DNA from: JAGUXG01 sp043798435 | Lineage (GTDB): Bacteria; UBA9089; UBA9088; JAGUXG01 | DNA: 7,236 nucleotides | NCBI GenBank assembly: GCA_043798435.1 | Contig: JAZDOR010000077.1 | Coordinates: 1-7,236, forward strand | Direction of reading: 5' to 3' | Part shown: positions 1 through 5,844 of the stretch, piece after piece | Numbering within the stretch: position 1 is the stretch's first letter | Layout: every line of letters begins with the position of its first letter | Made by a program: the position numbers and the translations under genes | Notes under the pieces: model-generated | The model's input: the letters and a program-made list of their open reading frames with translations, nothing else | What the model was told of the DNA's origin: nothing | Database searches by the model: none

Positions 1-1
1 C

Positions 2-3000
2 TATCTTGAGATCTTGGACCACGGCTTACCTGAGGAAAAAAAGGCAAACCCTGTTCTTATTGAGCTTTCTAAGGAGATGGGTATAGGTCTCGTAGCCACA
101 AACGACATCCATTATCTTGAGAAAGAAGACGCAGAGGCACAAGATATTCTTCTTTGCATCCAGACAGGAAAGAAGCAGAATGAGGTAAAAAGGCTGAGGT
201 TCTCCTCAAATGAGTTCTATTTCAGGACAGAGGATGAGATGAGAAGGCTATTTCCAATTGAGGCAATAGATAATACCACGGATATTGCTGATAGATGCCA
301 CTTAGAACTTGATTTTGGAAAGCTCCATCTTCCTCACTTAGAGATGGATGAAGACCCGAATGAGATGCTGAAAAGATTAGCCATATCTGGAATGAAGGAG
401 AGGTATGAAGATGACAAGAAGGCAAGGGAGAGGCTTGAGTATGAATTGGCTGTTATAAAGCAAATGGGCTATGCTGGTTACTTTCTGATTGTCTGTGACC
501 TGATAAACTATGCTCGGAAAAAAGGGATACCTGTAGGCCCTGGAAGGGGCTCGTGTGCTGGCTCAATCATAGCCTATACACTCGGCATTACAGATATAGA
601 CCCCTTAAAGTATGACCTCCTCTTTGAAAGATTCTTAAACCCTGACCGGGTGAGCCTGCCTGATATTGATATTGACTTCTGCTATAGACGCAGGGATGAG
701 GTCTTAGAGTATGTAGCTGAGAGGTATGGCAAGGATAAGGTAGCCCAGGTCATCACCTTTGGCACAATGAAGGCTTTGGCTGTTATCAGGGATGTAGGCC
801 GGGCTTTGGACATTGCCTATTCTGAATGCGACCGCCTGGCAAAGATTATAGGCAAGGAGCCGAATATCACCCTCTCTGAAGCCTTAGAGAAGATTCCTGA
901 ATTCTCTTATGAATACAACGATACCCCTGAGAAGAAGCACCTTATTGATATGTCTATGAAACTTGAGGGCTTGGTCAGACACGCCTCAACCCATGCCGCA
1001 GGCATAGTCATTGGCAATCAGCCCTTAGCTGAGATAGTGCCGCTTTATGTTGACCAGAAAGAGAAAAAGACTGCCACACAATATGCCAAAGACTCCATTG
1101 AGAAGATAGGGCTGCTCAAGATGGACCTCCTGGGACTGAAGAACCTTACTGTGATACAAGAGACATTGGAACTGATAAAGGAGAAGAAGAATATCGCCAT
1201 AAACATAAGGAAGATTCCCCTTGATGATAAGCCTACATATCAACTGCTTTCCGAGGGAAGGTCTATCGGCGTCTTTCAGCTTGAATCCTCCGGGATGCAG
1301 GATTTGCTGAAGCGACTTAAGCCAACTATCTTTGAGGATATCATCGCTATCCTTGCCCTGTATAGACCAGGCCCCTTAAAATCTGGAATGGTCACCTCTT
1401 TCATCGAGACAAAGCACGGACTGAGAGAGATAGAATACCCCCACCCATCCCTCAAGCATATCTTAGAGCCAACCTATGGTGTCATTGTCTATCAGGAGCA
1501 GGTGATGCAGATAGCTGTAACCCTGGCAGGTTTCTCTATGTCTCAGGCAGATGAGCTTAGAAGGGCGATGTCAAAGAAGCAGGAGGAGAAGATGGCCAAG
1601 ACAAGGGATATGTTCGTTTCAGGTTGTATCAAGAAGGGTGTCAAGGAATCTGTTGGCCAAAAGGTGTATGAGTTAGTCGCCAAGTTTGCCGAATACGGTT
1701 TTAATAAGTCTCATTCTGCAGCCTATGCCTTAATAGCCTATCAGACCGCCTATCTCAAGGCAAACTATCCCTTAGAATTTATGGCCAGCTTACTGACAAA
1801 TGAATTGGGCATACCCGATAAGATAAGTTTGTATATCAGCGAAAGTGAAAAGATGGAGATTGCGGTTCTTGGGCCAGATATAAATACTTCAGGCTCTAAG
1901 TTTGTTGGCACGCAGGGTCTTGCTCCTACCCCTTTAGATATAAATACTCCAGACTCTAAGTTACAGGGTCTTGCTCCTACCATAGATACTTCAGGCTCTA
2001 AGTTTGTTGGCACGCAAGGTCTTGTTCCTACCCCTCCGGATATAAATGCTCCAGGCTTTAAGTTACAGGGTCTTGCTCCTACCCTTTCAGATATAAACTC
2101 TAAGTTTGTTGGCACGCAGGGTCTTGCTCCTACCCCTCCAGATATAAATGCTCCAGGCTTTAAGTTACAGGGTCTTGCTCCTACCATAGATGCTCCAGGC
2201 TCTAAGTTTGTTGGCACGCAGGGTCTTGCTCCTACCATAGATACTTCAGACTCTAAGTTTGTTGGCACGCAGGGTCTTGCTCCTACCCCTCCGGATATAA
2301 ATGCTCCAGGCTCTAAGTTACAGGGTCTTGCTCCTACCATAGATACTTCAGGTTCTAAGTTTGTTGATACTCCGCAAGGAATACGCTTTTCTCTCTGCGG
2401 CATAAAACATGTAGGGGGAGCGGCTGTTATGGCGATTGTCAAAGAGAGAGAAAAGGGGCTATTCTCTTCATTTTCTGATGTTGTAAATAGGTGTGACTTA
2501 AGGCTGGTGAATAAGAGGGTATTGGAATGTTTGATTAAGGCAGGTGCTTTTGACTCCTTTTCAACAAAAAGGGCACAGCTTTTGGCAGGCTTAGATGCGC
2601 AAATGGCATCTTCATCCAGAATAAAGAAGAAAGTGGATTCGGCTCAGGAGATGCTCTTTTCCCTTTCTGCTACAGAGATAGAGCTTCCTTATGTTCCAGA
2701 GTGGTCTGAAAGGGAGAGGCTCAGTTTAGAGAAGGAGATGATGGGCGTCTATATCTCTGGGCATCCCCTTGATAGATATAAACAAGAGCTCAGCCGTTAC
2801 GCCAATATCAGCACACTCCTTGAGAAGGATAACGAGGAGCCAATAATGGTGGCTGGGATGATTATATCTATAAGGCAAACTCTCACTAAGGGTGGAAAGC
2901 CGATGGCATTTTTGGGCTTAGAGGATAAGTATTCTACTTGTGAAGTGATTGCCTTTCCAGAAGCCTATAATGCATATCAGCAGAATATTAAAAAGGATGA

Positions 3001-3310
3001 GGTTGTTGTGGTCAAGGGAGATGTAAGCAAGAAAGATACAGAGGCAAAGATCATAGCCAAATCTATCCTGCCCATTGCAGAGGCAGAGACCGTTTCTAAA
3101 TCCATACACCTTAGATTAGAAGATAGAAACGAGGAAGACCTATATAAACTCAGGGAGATCTTGCTGGCCTTTCCTGGAAGGAGCCCATTTTATCTGCACT
3201 TTGGAGAGAAGGTTCTCTCTGTCTCGCCAAATTTCAGGGTAAAGATAGGAGAGGAGCTTATCTCAAGTGTAGAGGCATTGGTCGGAAAAGAGAGGGTTGA
3301 GCTTGGTTAA
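2..3310 (+). CDS. dnaE: DNA polymerase III alpha subunit, 5'-truncated, with internal repeat insertion
   Basis: Replicative polymerase that extends DNA strands as part of the Pol III holoenzyme. The reading frame is open from the first bases of the window, so the start and most of the N-terminal PHP domain lie upstream. Residues are counted from the codon at 14. The PHP tail carries NDIHYL (Asp31, His33). The palm has PVGPGRGS (173-180) and the acidic motif PDIDIDFC, whose Asp219 and Asp221 match the first two catalytic aspartates of E. coli DnaE; Asp371 in KMDLLGL matches the third. Fingers follow, with the conserved GFNKSHSAAYAL motif. Residues 621-784 are a repeat array absent from ordinary DnaE. 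After it come the helix-hairpin-helix region (RLVNKRVLECLIKAGAFDSF), a clamp-binding-like QEMLF (878-882), an OB fold (about 940-1030) and the C-terminal domain ending KERVELG before TAA. The intact frame and motifs on both sides of the array suggest a working protein. Confidence 0.97.
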   Translation, partial: YLEILDHGLPEEKKANPVLIELSKEMGIGLVATNDIHYLEKEDAEAQDILLCIQTGKKQNEVKRLRFSSNEFYFRTEDEMRRLFPIEAIDNTTDIADRCHLELDFGKLHLPHLEMDEDPNEMLKRLAISGMKERYEDDKKARERLEYELAVIKQMGYAGYFLIVCDLINYARKKGIPVGPGRGSCAGSIIAYTLGITDIDPLKYDLLFERFLNPDRVSLPDIDIDFCYRRRDEVLEYVAERYGKDKVAQVITFGTMKALAVIRDVGRALDIAYSECDRLAKIIGKEPNITLSEALEKIPEFSYEYNDTPEKKHLIDMSMKLEGLVRHASTHAAGIVIGNQPLAEIVPLYVDQKEKKTATQYAKDSIEKIGLLKMDLLGLKNLTVIQETLELIKEKKNIAINIRKIPLDDKPTYQLLSEGRSIGVFQLESSGMQDLLKRLKPTIFEDIIAILALYRPGPLKSGMVTSFIETKHGLREIEYPHPSLKHILEPTYGVIVYQEQVMQIAVTLAGFSMSQADELRRAMSKKQEEKMAKTRDMFVSGCIKKGVKESVGQKVYELVAKFAEYGFNKSHSAAYALIAYQTAYLKANYPLEFMASLLTNELGIPDKISLYISESEKMEIAVLGPDINTSGSKFVGTQGLAPTPLDINTPDSKLQGLAPTIDTSGSKFVGTQGLVPTPPDINAPGFKLQGLAPTLSDINSKFVGTQGLAPTPPDINAPGFKLQGLAPTIDAPGSKFVGTQGLAPTIDTSDSKFVGTQGLAPTPPDINAPGSKLQGLAPTIDTSGSKFVDTPQGIRFSLCGIKHVGGAAVMAIVKEREKGLFSSFSDVVNRCDLRLVNKRVLECLIKAGAFDSFSTKRAQLLAGLDAQMASSSRIKKKVDSAQEMLFSLSATEIELPYVPEWSERERLSLEKEMMGVYISGHPLDRYKQELSRYANISTLLEKDNEEPIMVAGMIISIRQTLTKGGKPMAFLGLEDKYSTCEVIAFPEAYNAYQQNIKKDEVVVVKGDVSKKDTEAKIIAKSILPIAEAETVSKSIHLRLEDRNEEDLYKLREILLAFPGRSPFYLHFGEKVLSVSPNFRVKIGEELISSVEALVGKERVELG
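1874..2365 (+). repeat. In-frame degenerate tandem repeat array within dnaE (nine units plus a partial tenth)
   Basis: Nine units end in QGLAPT or QGLVPT, and a tenth partial unit returns to normal DnaE sequence. Units start at 1874, 1934, 1982, 2036, 2087, 2138, 2186, 2237, 2291 and 2339, with lengths 60, 48, 54, 51, 51, 48, 51, 54, 48 and 27 bp, all multiples of three. Two types mostly alternate: a long form with KFVGTQGLAPT and a short form with KLQGLAPT. The order is long-short-long-short-long-short-long-long-short, giving a higher-order period of about 99-108 bp. The shared DNA core is close to GGCACGCAGGGTCTTGCTCC. The first unit begins PDINTSGSKFV, which is what DnaE itself is expected to have here (compare PPDIN in E. 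coli). Normal sequence resumes at DTPQGIRFSLCGIK. The array is rich in Pro, Gly, Thr and Ser and is probably a flexible surface loop; that is inferred. Confidence 0.95.
2645..2659 (+). other. Clamp-binding-like motif QEMLF in DnaE
   Basis: These codons encode QEMLF, in the position between the helix-hairpin-helix region and the OB fold where alpha subunits carry their internal beta-clamp binding motif (QADMF in E. coli). The match to the general Q-x-x-L-F pattern is good. It indicates that the part of the protein downstream of the repeat array keeps a functional partner contact. Confidence 0.7.
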
Positions 3311-3313
3311 GGA

Positions 3314-3320
3314 AGGAGGT
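3314..3320 (+). promoter_or_regulatory. Orphan Shine-Dalgarno-like sequence after dnaE
   Basis: AAGGAGGT-like sequence, a near-perfect anti-16S match, begins 3 nt after the dnaE stop. No ATG, GTG or TTG opens a usable frame at the right distance. The only frame nearby would start with CTG at 3323 and run 21 codons to TAA at 3386. It may be the leftover of a lost downstream gene, or chance. The same bases could form a weak hairpin (AAGGA with TCCTT, followed by TT), too poor to call a terminator. Confidence 0.35.
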
Positions 3321-3400
3321 AACTGTCCTTTTGGCGTAACACTCCAGCCTCTGAAGAAGAGATAACCACTGAGATTTTGGAGAAATAAAATATAAGAGAT

Positions 3401-3470
3401 AACTACGAAAGGCACGAAAGACGCGAAAAATTCTGATTCATTTTTGCGTATTTTCGCGTATTTCGTAGTT
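3401..3470. repeat. Imperfect palindrome of 9-bp iterations (CGAAA family)
   Basis: The left arm 3401-3430 and right arm 3441-3470 are inverted copies around a 10-base loop. The outer 10 bp (AACTACGAAA and TTTCGTAGTT) pair perfectly; the inner parts pair with mismatches and small shifts. Each arm is itself a 9-bp iteration: TACGAAAGG, CACGAAAGA, CGCGAAAAA on the left. This is the form of a dispersed non-coding repeat or a small non-autonomous element. No T-run follows, so it is not a classical terminator. Confidence 0.75.
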
Positions 3471-3572
3471 TGTATTCTTGTAACACTTTACTCATCTGAA
3501 GGGAAAATAGAAGGGAAAACAATGGAAAAAAGGGAAAAAGAGACTAACCACAAAGGCACTTTAGTCGTGACT

Positions 3573-3679
3573 CGTGTCCGTTTAGCGTGTCCGTGGAAAG
3601 GATCGTGGGAAACGTGTCCGTACAAAGAAATAACGGTCACGGATAACGGACACGGATACCGAAATTTTACGGTCACGGA
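3573..3679. repeat. Cluster of CGTGTCCGT motifs and their inverted copies
   Basis: CGTGTCCGT occurs at 3573-3581, 3586-3594 and 3613-3621. The opposite orientation, ACGG(T/A)CACGGA, occurs at 3633-3643, 3646-3656 and 3669-3679. The closest two copies within each half are 13 bp apart. The halves face each other around an 11-base spacer at 3622-3632, so the region could fold as a branched hairpin. It fills most of the gap before the folE promoter and has no convincing coding potential. Confidence 0.75.
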
Positions 3680-3696
3680 CATTGGTTAAGTGTTGA

Positions 3697-3725
3697 TTGC
3701 AATTCTCTTTTTTTTATAGTATAAT
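3697..3725 (+). promoter_or_regulatory. Probable folE promoter, leaderless type
   Basis: A perfect -10 hexamer TATAAT lies at 3720-3725, with TTGCAA at 3697-3702 as a plausible -35 (4 of 6 matches) and a 17-bp spacer. Only 8 nt separate the -10 box from the folE ATG at 3734, so transcription should start within a base or two of the start codon. There is no Shine-Dalgarno sequence between. Confidence 0.7.
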
Positions 3726-3733
3726 CTCCTCAA

Positions 3734-4276
3734 ATGGAAGACTTAATTCATTCTATGTTGAAAGAGATGGGCGAAAACCCAGAAAGGGAAGGTTTAGAGA
3801 AGACGCCAAAGAGGGTGGCTGAATCCTTAAAATTTTTGACAGAGGGTTATAGCCAGGATCCTTATAAGATACTGCAAGATGCGGTCTTTACTGAGGAATA
3901 TGATGAGATGGTGCTTCTACGGGATATTGATATTGTGAGCCTGTGCGAACACCACCTCCTCCCATTCTTTGGAAAGTGCCATGTAGCCTATATCCCTGAT
4001 AAGAAGATAGTAGGCTTAAGCAAATTGGCAAGGGTTGTTGATGTATATAGCCGAAGGCTTCAGGTTCAGGAGAGGCTGACCGGACAGATAGCCAATACCA
4101 TTAACGAAATCTTAGCTCCAAAGGGTGTAGCTGTGGTTATTGAGGCTTTGCATCTCTGCATGGTTATCAGGGGCGTAAAGAAGCAGAATGCTCATTGTGT
4201 CACTTCATCAATGCTTGGTCTTTTTAGAAGCAAAGAGTCAACCAGAATGGAGTTTATGGAGCTTATAAAAAAGTGA
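3734..4276 (+). CDS. folE: GTP cyclohydrolase I (type IA)
   Basis: Converts GTP to 7,8-dihydroneopterin triphosphate, the first step of folate and other pterin synthesis; a cytoplasmic homodecamer in known examples. The 180-residue length is normal for bacterial FolE. The N-terminus carries the typical NPEREGLEKTPKRVAES helix region. Zinc ligands are visible as Cys71 and His74 in LCEHHLLPFFG and Cys142 in ALHLCMVIRG. The GLSKLARVVDVYSRRLQVQERLT stretch and QNAHCVTSSMLG near the C-terminus are family hallmarks. The ATG at 3734 is preferred because the protein then begins as family members do; it has no ribosome binding site, and a strong -10 box sits 8 nt upstream. It appears to be transcribed alone, with a decayed gene behind it. 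The type IA call rests on the CEHH and HLC motifs and is secure. Confidence 0.97.
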   Translation: MEDLIHSMLKEMGENPEREGLEKTPKRVAESLKFLTEGYSQDPYKILQDAVFTEEYDEMVLLRDIDIVSLCEHHLLPFFGKCHVAYIPDKKIVGLSKLARVVDVYSRRLQVQERLTGQIANTINEILAPKGVAVVIEALHLCMVIRGVKKQNAHCVTSSMLGLFRSKESTRMEFMELIKK

Positions 4277-4296
4277 GATGGATATCTTTCTTGTAG

Positions 4297-4677
4297 CAGT
4301 ATCAGAATATGCTCTCTTTGCAAGAAGAGCTCGCTTCCACAGAGAACAAAATAGCCTTTAGCCGCCAATTCTATAACGACGAGGTGATGAGGTATGATAC
4401 CCTCATCCAAAGCATACCCACAAATCTCATAGCCAATAACTTTAGACCAGATAGTTGGGTGCGGAAAGAAACAGGGGATGAGGTAACACCTGCGTATCAA
4501 CATAAAAGCCTAAGAATGCTTTTTAAGGAAGGGAAGACAGAAAAACTATCCAAACTTTTGTGTCCACATTGTCACCTTGAGCTTTGTAAGATGCTTTATG
4601 AGGACGTACCAGTCAAGATGTGCAGTTACTATCAGGGTGTACTTTTAGAAGAGTCTAAGGAAAATAGCAACGGCTAA
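4297..4677 (+). pseudogene. Probable remnant: LemA C-terminal fragment joined to a degenerate zinc-ribbon tail
   Basis: The frame opens after a TAG at 4294; the first ATG is at 4309. The first 45 or so residues (LQEELASTENKIAFSRQFYND, then MRYDTLIQSIPTNLIA) match the C-terminal helical part of LemA, a small membrane-anchored protein of poorly defined role; its N-terminal anchor and most of its body are missing. From about 4440 the sequence stops resembling LemA. It continues to LCPHCHLEL, then YEDVPVKMCSYYQGVLLEE, which looks like a TFIIB-type zinc ribbon of the form CPxC...YEGVxVxxCxxCxGVLLxE, with the second Cys of the second pair replaced by Tyr. lemA often neighbours M48-family peptidase genes, and I recall some of these carrying such a tail, so an internal deletion joining the two is a reasonable inference. 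The 3' end runs into the tatC-derived repeat. No clear promoter or ribosome binding site is seen. A short expressed chimera cannot be excluded. Confidence 0.65.
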
Positions 4678-4971
4678 CATTGTGATGGGATTCCAATCTG
4701 GAGTGATTATTCCAGGTAAAATGTTCGGTTATAAAATTAGCGGATGAACCTTGCCAAAAGCAGGCTCATTTCCCAGAGAAAGATGATGGGAATGGCAACG
4801 GCTAACATTGTGATGGGATTCCAATCTGGAGTGATTATTCCAGGTAAAATGTTCGGTTACAAACTTAGCGGATGAACCTTGCCAAAAGCAGGCTCATTTC
4901 CCAGAGAAAGATAATGGGAATGGCAACGGCTAACATTGTGATGGGATTCCAATCTGGAGTGATTATTCCAG
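4667..4971. repeat. 128-bp tandem repeat of the tatC 3' end (two full copies and a partial third)
   Basis: Copies occupy 4667-4794 and 4795-4922; a partial copy at 4923-4971 lies inside tatC. The two full copies differ at only three positions. Each contains tatC codons from about residue 197 to the stop, read on the minus strand, plus about 22 bases of 3' flank. Only the rightmost stretch is joined to the rest of tatC; the others are non-coding duplicates beyond its stop at 4865. Because 128 is not a multiple of three, the copies are out of frame with each other. The left edge at 4667 coincides with the end of the LemA-like remnant. Confidence 0.93.
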
Positions 4972-5560
4972 AGAAAATCAGAATGCCAAGATAGACATAT
5001 TGCCACTGCTTCCTGAGTTGAGCAATTGACAGGAGCTTAATCTTTATCAAAGAGATAACCAGGATGGGTGTCTGTAAGATTGCCCCACAGATAACCACCA
5101 CCCAAACAATAAAAGTAAGGACATATTCTGCTCTAAGTGCCTTTATAGGCACTCCTCCTGCCTGTGCTGACAGCCATTTCAATGTAAAGGGAACTACAAC
5201 CCAAAGACCAAGAATTGCACCTCCTATAAACAAAAAAAAGGAGACAATCACCACTGGCAGGATTACTTTCTCCTCTTTGTTTGTCAGACCAGGAATAATA
5301 AAGGAGAGAATCTGATGAAGAATAATTGGGACAGAAAGTAATATGGCACAGAATAAAGCCACCTTCATCTTCACCATCAGAGGCTCTAATGGCGACAGAT
5401 AGAGAAACTCTATGCCGCAAAAGGATTTTATAAGCAGGAGAAGCCTATCGGAAAAGAAGTAGGAGGCTGTGGTTGTTATAAAAAGAGAGCAAAGGATGAT
5501 AATCAGCCTTCTTCGGAGTTCCTCCAAATGGCCAAAGAAGTTTTTGGAGTTTTCAGCCAC
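4865..5560 (-). CDS. tatC: Sec-independent protein translocase subunit TatC
   Basis: Polytopic inner-membrane protein that recognises twin-arginine signal peptides and, with TatA, exports folded proteins. The 231 residues fit a compact TatC. The diagnostic HLEELRRRL is at residues 11-19, followed by SPLEPLMVKMKVALF and a loop ending PGLTNKEEK (90-98). Hydrophobic segments lie at about 20-36, 66-90, 99-130, 145-173, 187-201 and 207-229, consistent with the usual six. The start is GTG at 5560, which overlaps the tatA stop by 8 bp (GTGGCTGA); a weak AAAGAG precedes it, and translational coupling to tatA is likely. The stop at 4865 lies inside a tandem repeat, so the final 35 codons are duplicated downstream. 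The protein itself appears complete. Confidence 0.96.
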   Translation of the reverse strand: MAENSKNFFGHLEELRRRLIIILCSLFITTTASYFFSDRLLLLIKSFCGIEFLYLSPLEPLMVKMKVALFCAILLSVPIILHQILSFIIPGLTNKEEKVILPVVIVSFFLFIGGAILGLWVVVPFTLKWLSAQAGGVPIKALRAEYVLTFIVWVVVICGAILQTPILVISLIKIKLLSIAQLRKQWQYVYLGILIFSGIITPDWNPITMLAVAIPIIFLWEMSLLLARFIR

Positions 5561-5765
5561 TTATCTCTTTATCATCAGATGAGATCTGTTTTGCATCCTT
5601 ACCCACCTTTTTAATCTCCTCGTCCGCACCTGAAAGACCCTTCTTAAAATCCCTGATACCCTTGCCAAGGGCACCACCAATCCCGGTAAGCCTTTCTGCT
5701 CCAAAGATGACCAGGGCGATAAGGAGGATGAAACCTAATTCTGTTGGACCTAAACCAGCTATCAT
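5553..5765 (-). CDS. tatA: Twin-arginine translocase subunit TatA
   Basis: Small membrane protein that assembles with TatC to form the export pathway for folded proteins. The 70 residues show the standard plan: a short N-terminus with GLGPTEL, one membrane helix (about 5-20), the conserved Phe21-Gly22 hinge, an amphipathic helix (GALGKGIRDFKKGLSG) and a charged, disordered tail. The usual KLPELG after the hinge is replaced by RLTGIG. With no second TatA/B-like gene here, this looks like a minimal TatAC pair, although a TatB elsewhere cannot be ruled out. It is the first gene of a two-gene operon with tatC. The ATG at 5765 lacks a Shine-Dalgarno sequence and sits just behind a good promoter. 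Confidence 0.94.
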   Translation of the reverse strand: MIAGLGPTELGFILLIALVIFGAERLTGIGGALGKGIRDFKKGLSGADEEIKKVGKDAKQISSDDKEISG

Positions 5766-5771
5766 ACCAAT

Positions 5772-5800
5772 ATTCTACTCTCCCCATTCCCAAAAGTCAA
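5772..5800 (-). promoter_or_regulatory. Probable tatAC promoter, leaderless type
   Basis: On the minus strand TTGACT (5800-5795) and TAGAAT (5777-5772) are separated by exactly 17 bp, each 5 of 6 to consensus. The tatA ATG follows 6 nt after the -10 box, too close for a normal leader. A GGGGAGAG stretch upstream is too far away to act as a ribosome binding site. Confidence 0.65.
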
Positions 5801-5813
5801 ATTATAGTTTGAC
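5796..5813. promoter_or_regulatory. Inverted repeat between divergent tatA and rtcB promoters
   Basis: GTCAAA and TTTGAC form a perfect 6-bp inverted repeat around TTATAG. The arms are largely the -35 elements of the two divergent promoters, so the symmetry may just reflect paired -35 boxes; it could also be an operator affecting both directions. Confidence 0.4.
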
Positions 5814-5836
5814 AGAGCCTTCTGTTTGGTGATAAT
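5809..5836 (+). promoter_or_regulatory. Probable rtcB promoter, leaderless type
   Basis: A perfect -35 hexamer TTGACA (5809-5814) is followed after 16 bp by GATAAT (5831-5836, 5 of 6). The rtcB ATG at 5845 lies 8 nt beyond the -10 box, the same distance as at folE, with no Shine-Dalgarno sequence. Confidence 0.65.
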
Positions 5837-5844
5837 ATAAATCT

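Noticed and set aside
14..16. TTG at position 14 as the dnaE start
   Set aside because: The codons before it (Y-L-E-I) already match DnaE and the domain is entered midway, so the gene simply runs in from upstream.
1874..2365. CRISPR array or intein
   Set aside because: Units are degenerate, lack equal-length unique spacers and are translated in frame; there are no intein splice-junction residues or homing endonuclease motifs.
1765..2442. 225-codon minus-strand frame full of VGARPC repeats
   Set aside because: It is the antisense reading of the in-frame DnaE array; it starts and ends inside conserved dnaE sequence and has no promoter or recognisable domain.
3444..3689. 81-codon plus-strand frame and its minus-strand partner (3488-3682)
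   Set aside because: Both run through two palindromic repeats, begin inside one of them and resemble no protein family.
4192..4503. 103-codon minus-strand frame
   Set aside because: Antisense to the end of folE and the LemA-like remnant; low-complexity translation with no recognisable motif.
4950..4971. CTGGA/TCCAG hairpin as a tatC-region terminator
   Set aside because: The stem is coding sequence of tatC (GIITPDW), is short, and has no T-run after it on either strand.
5064..5420. Frames opposite or offset to tatC (5064-5315 plus; 5133-5420 minus)
   Set aside because: Shadows of the well-supported tatC gene.
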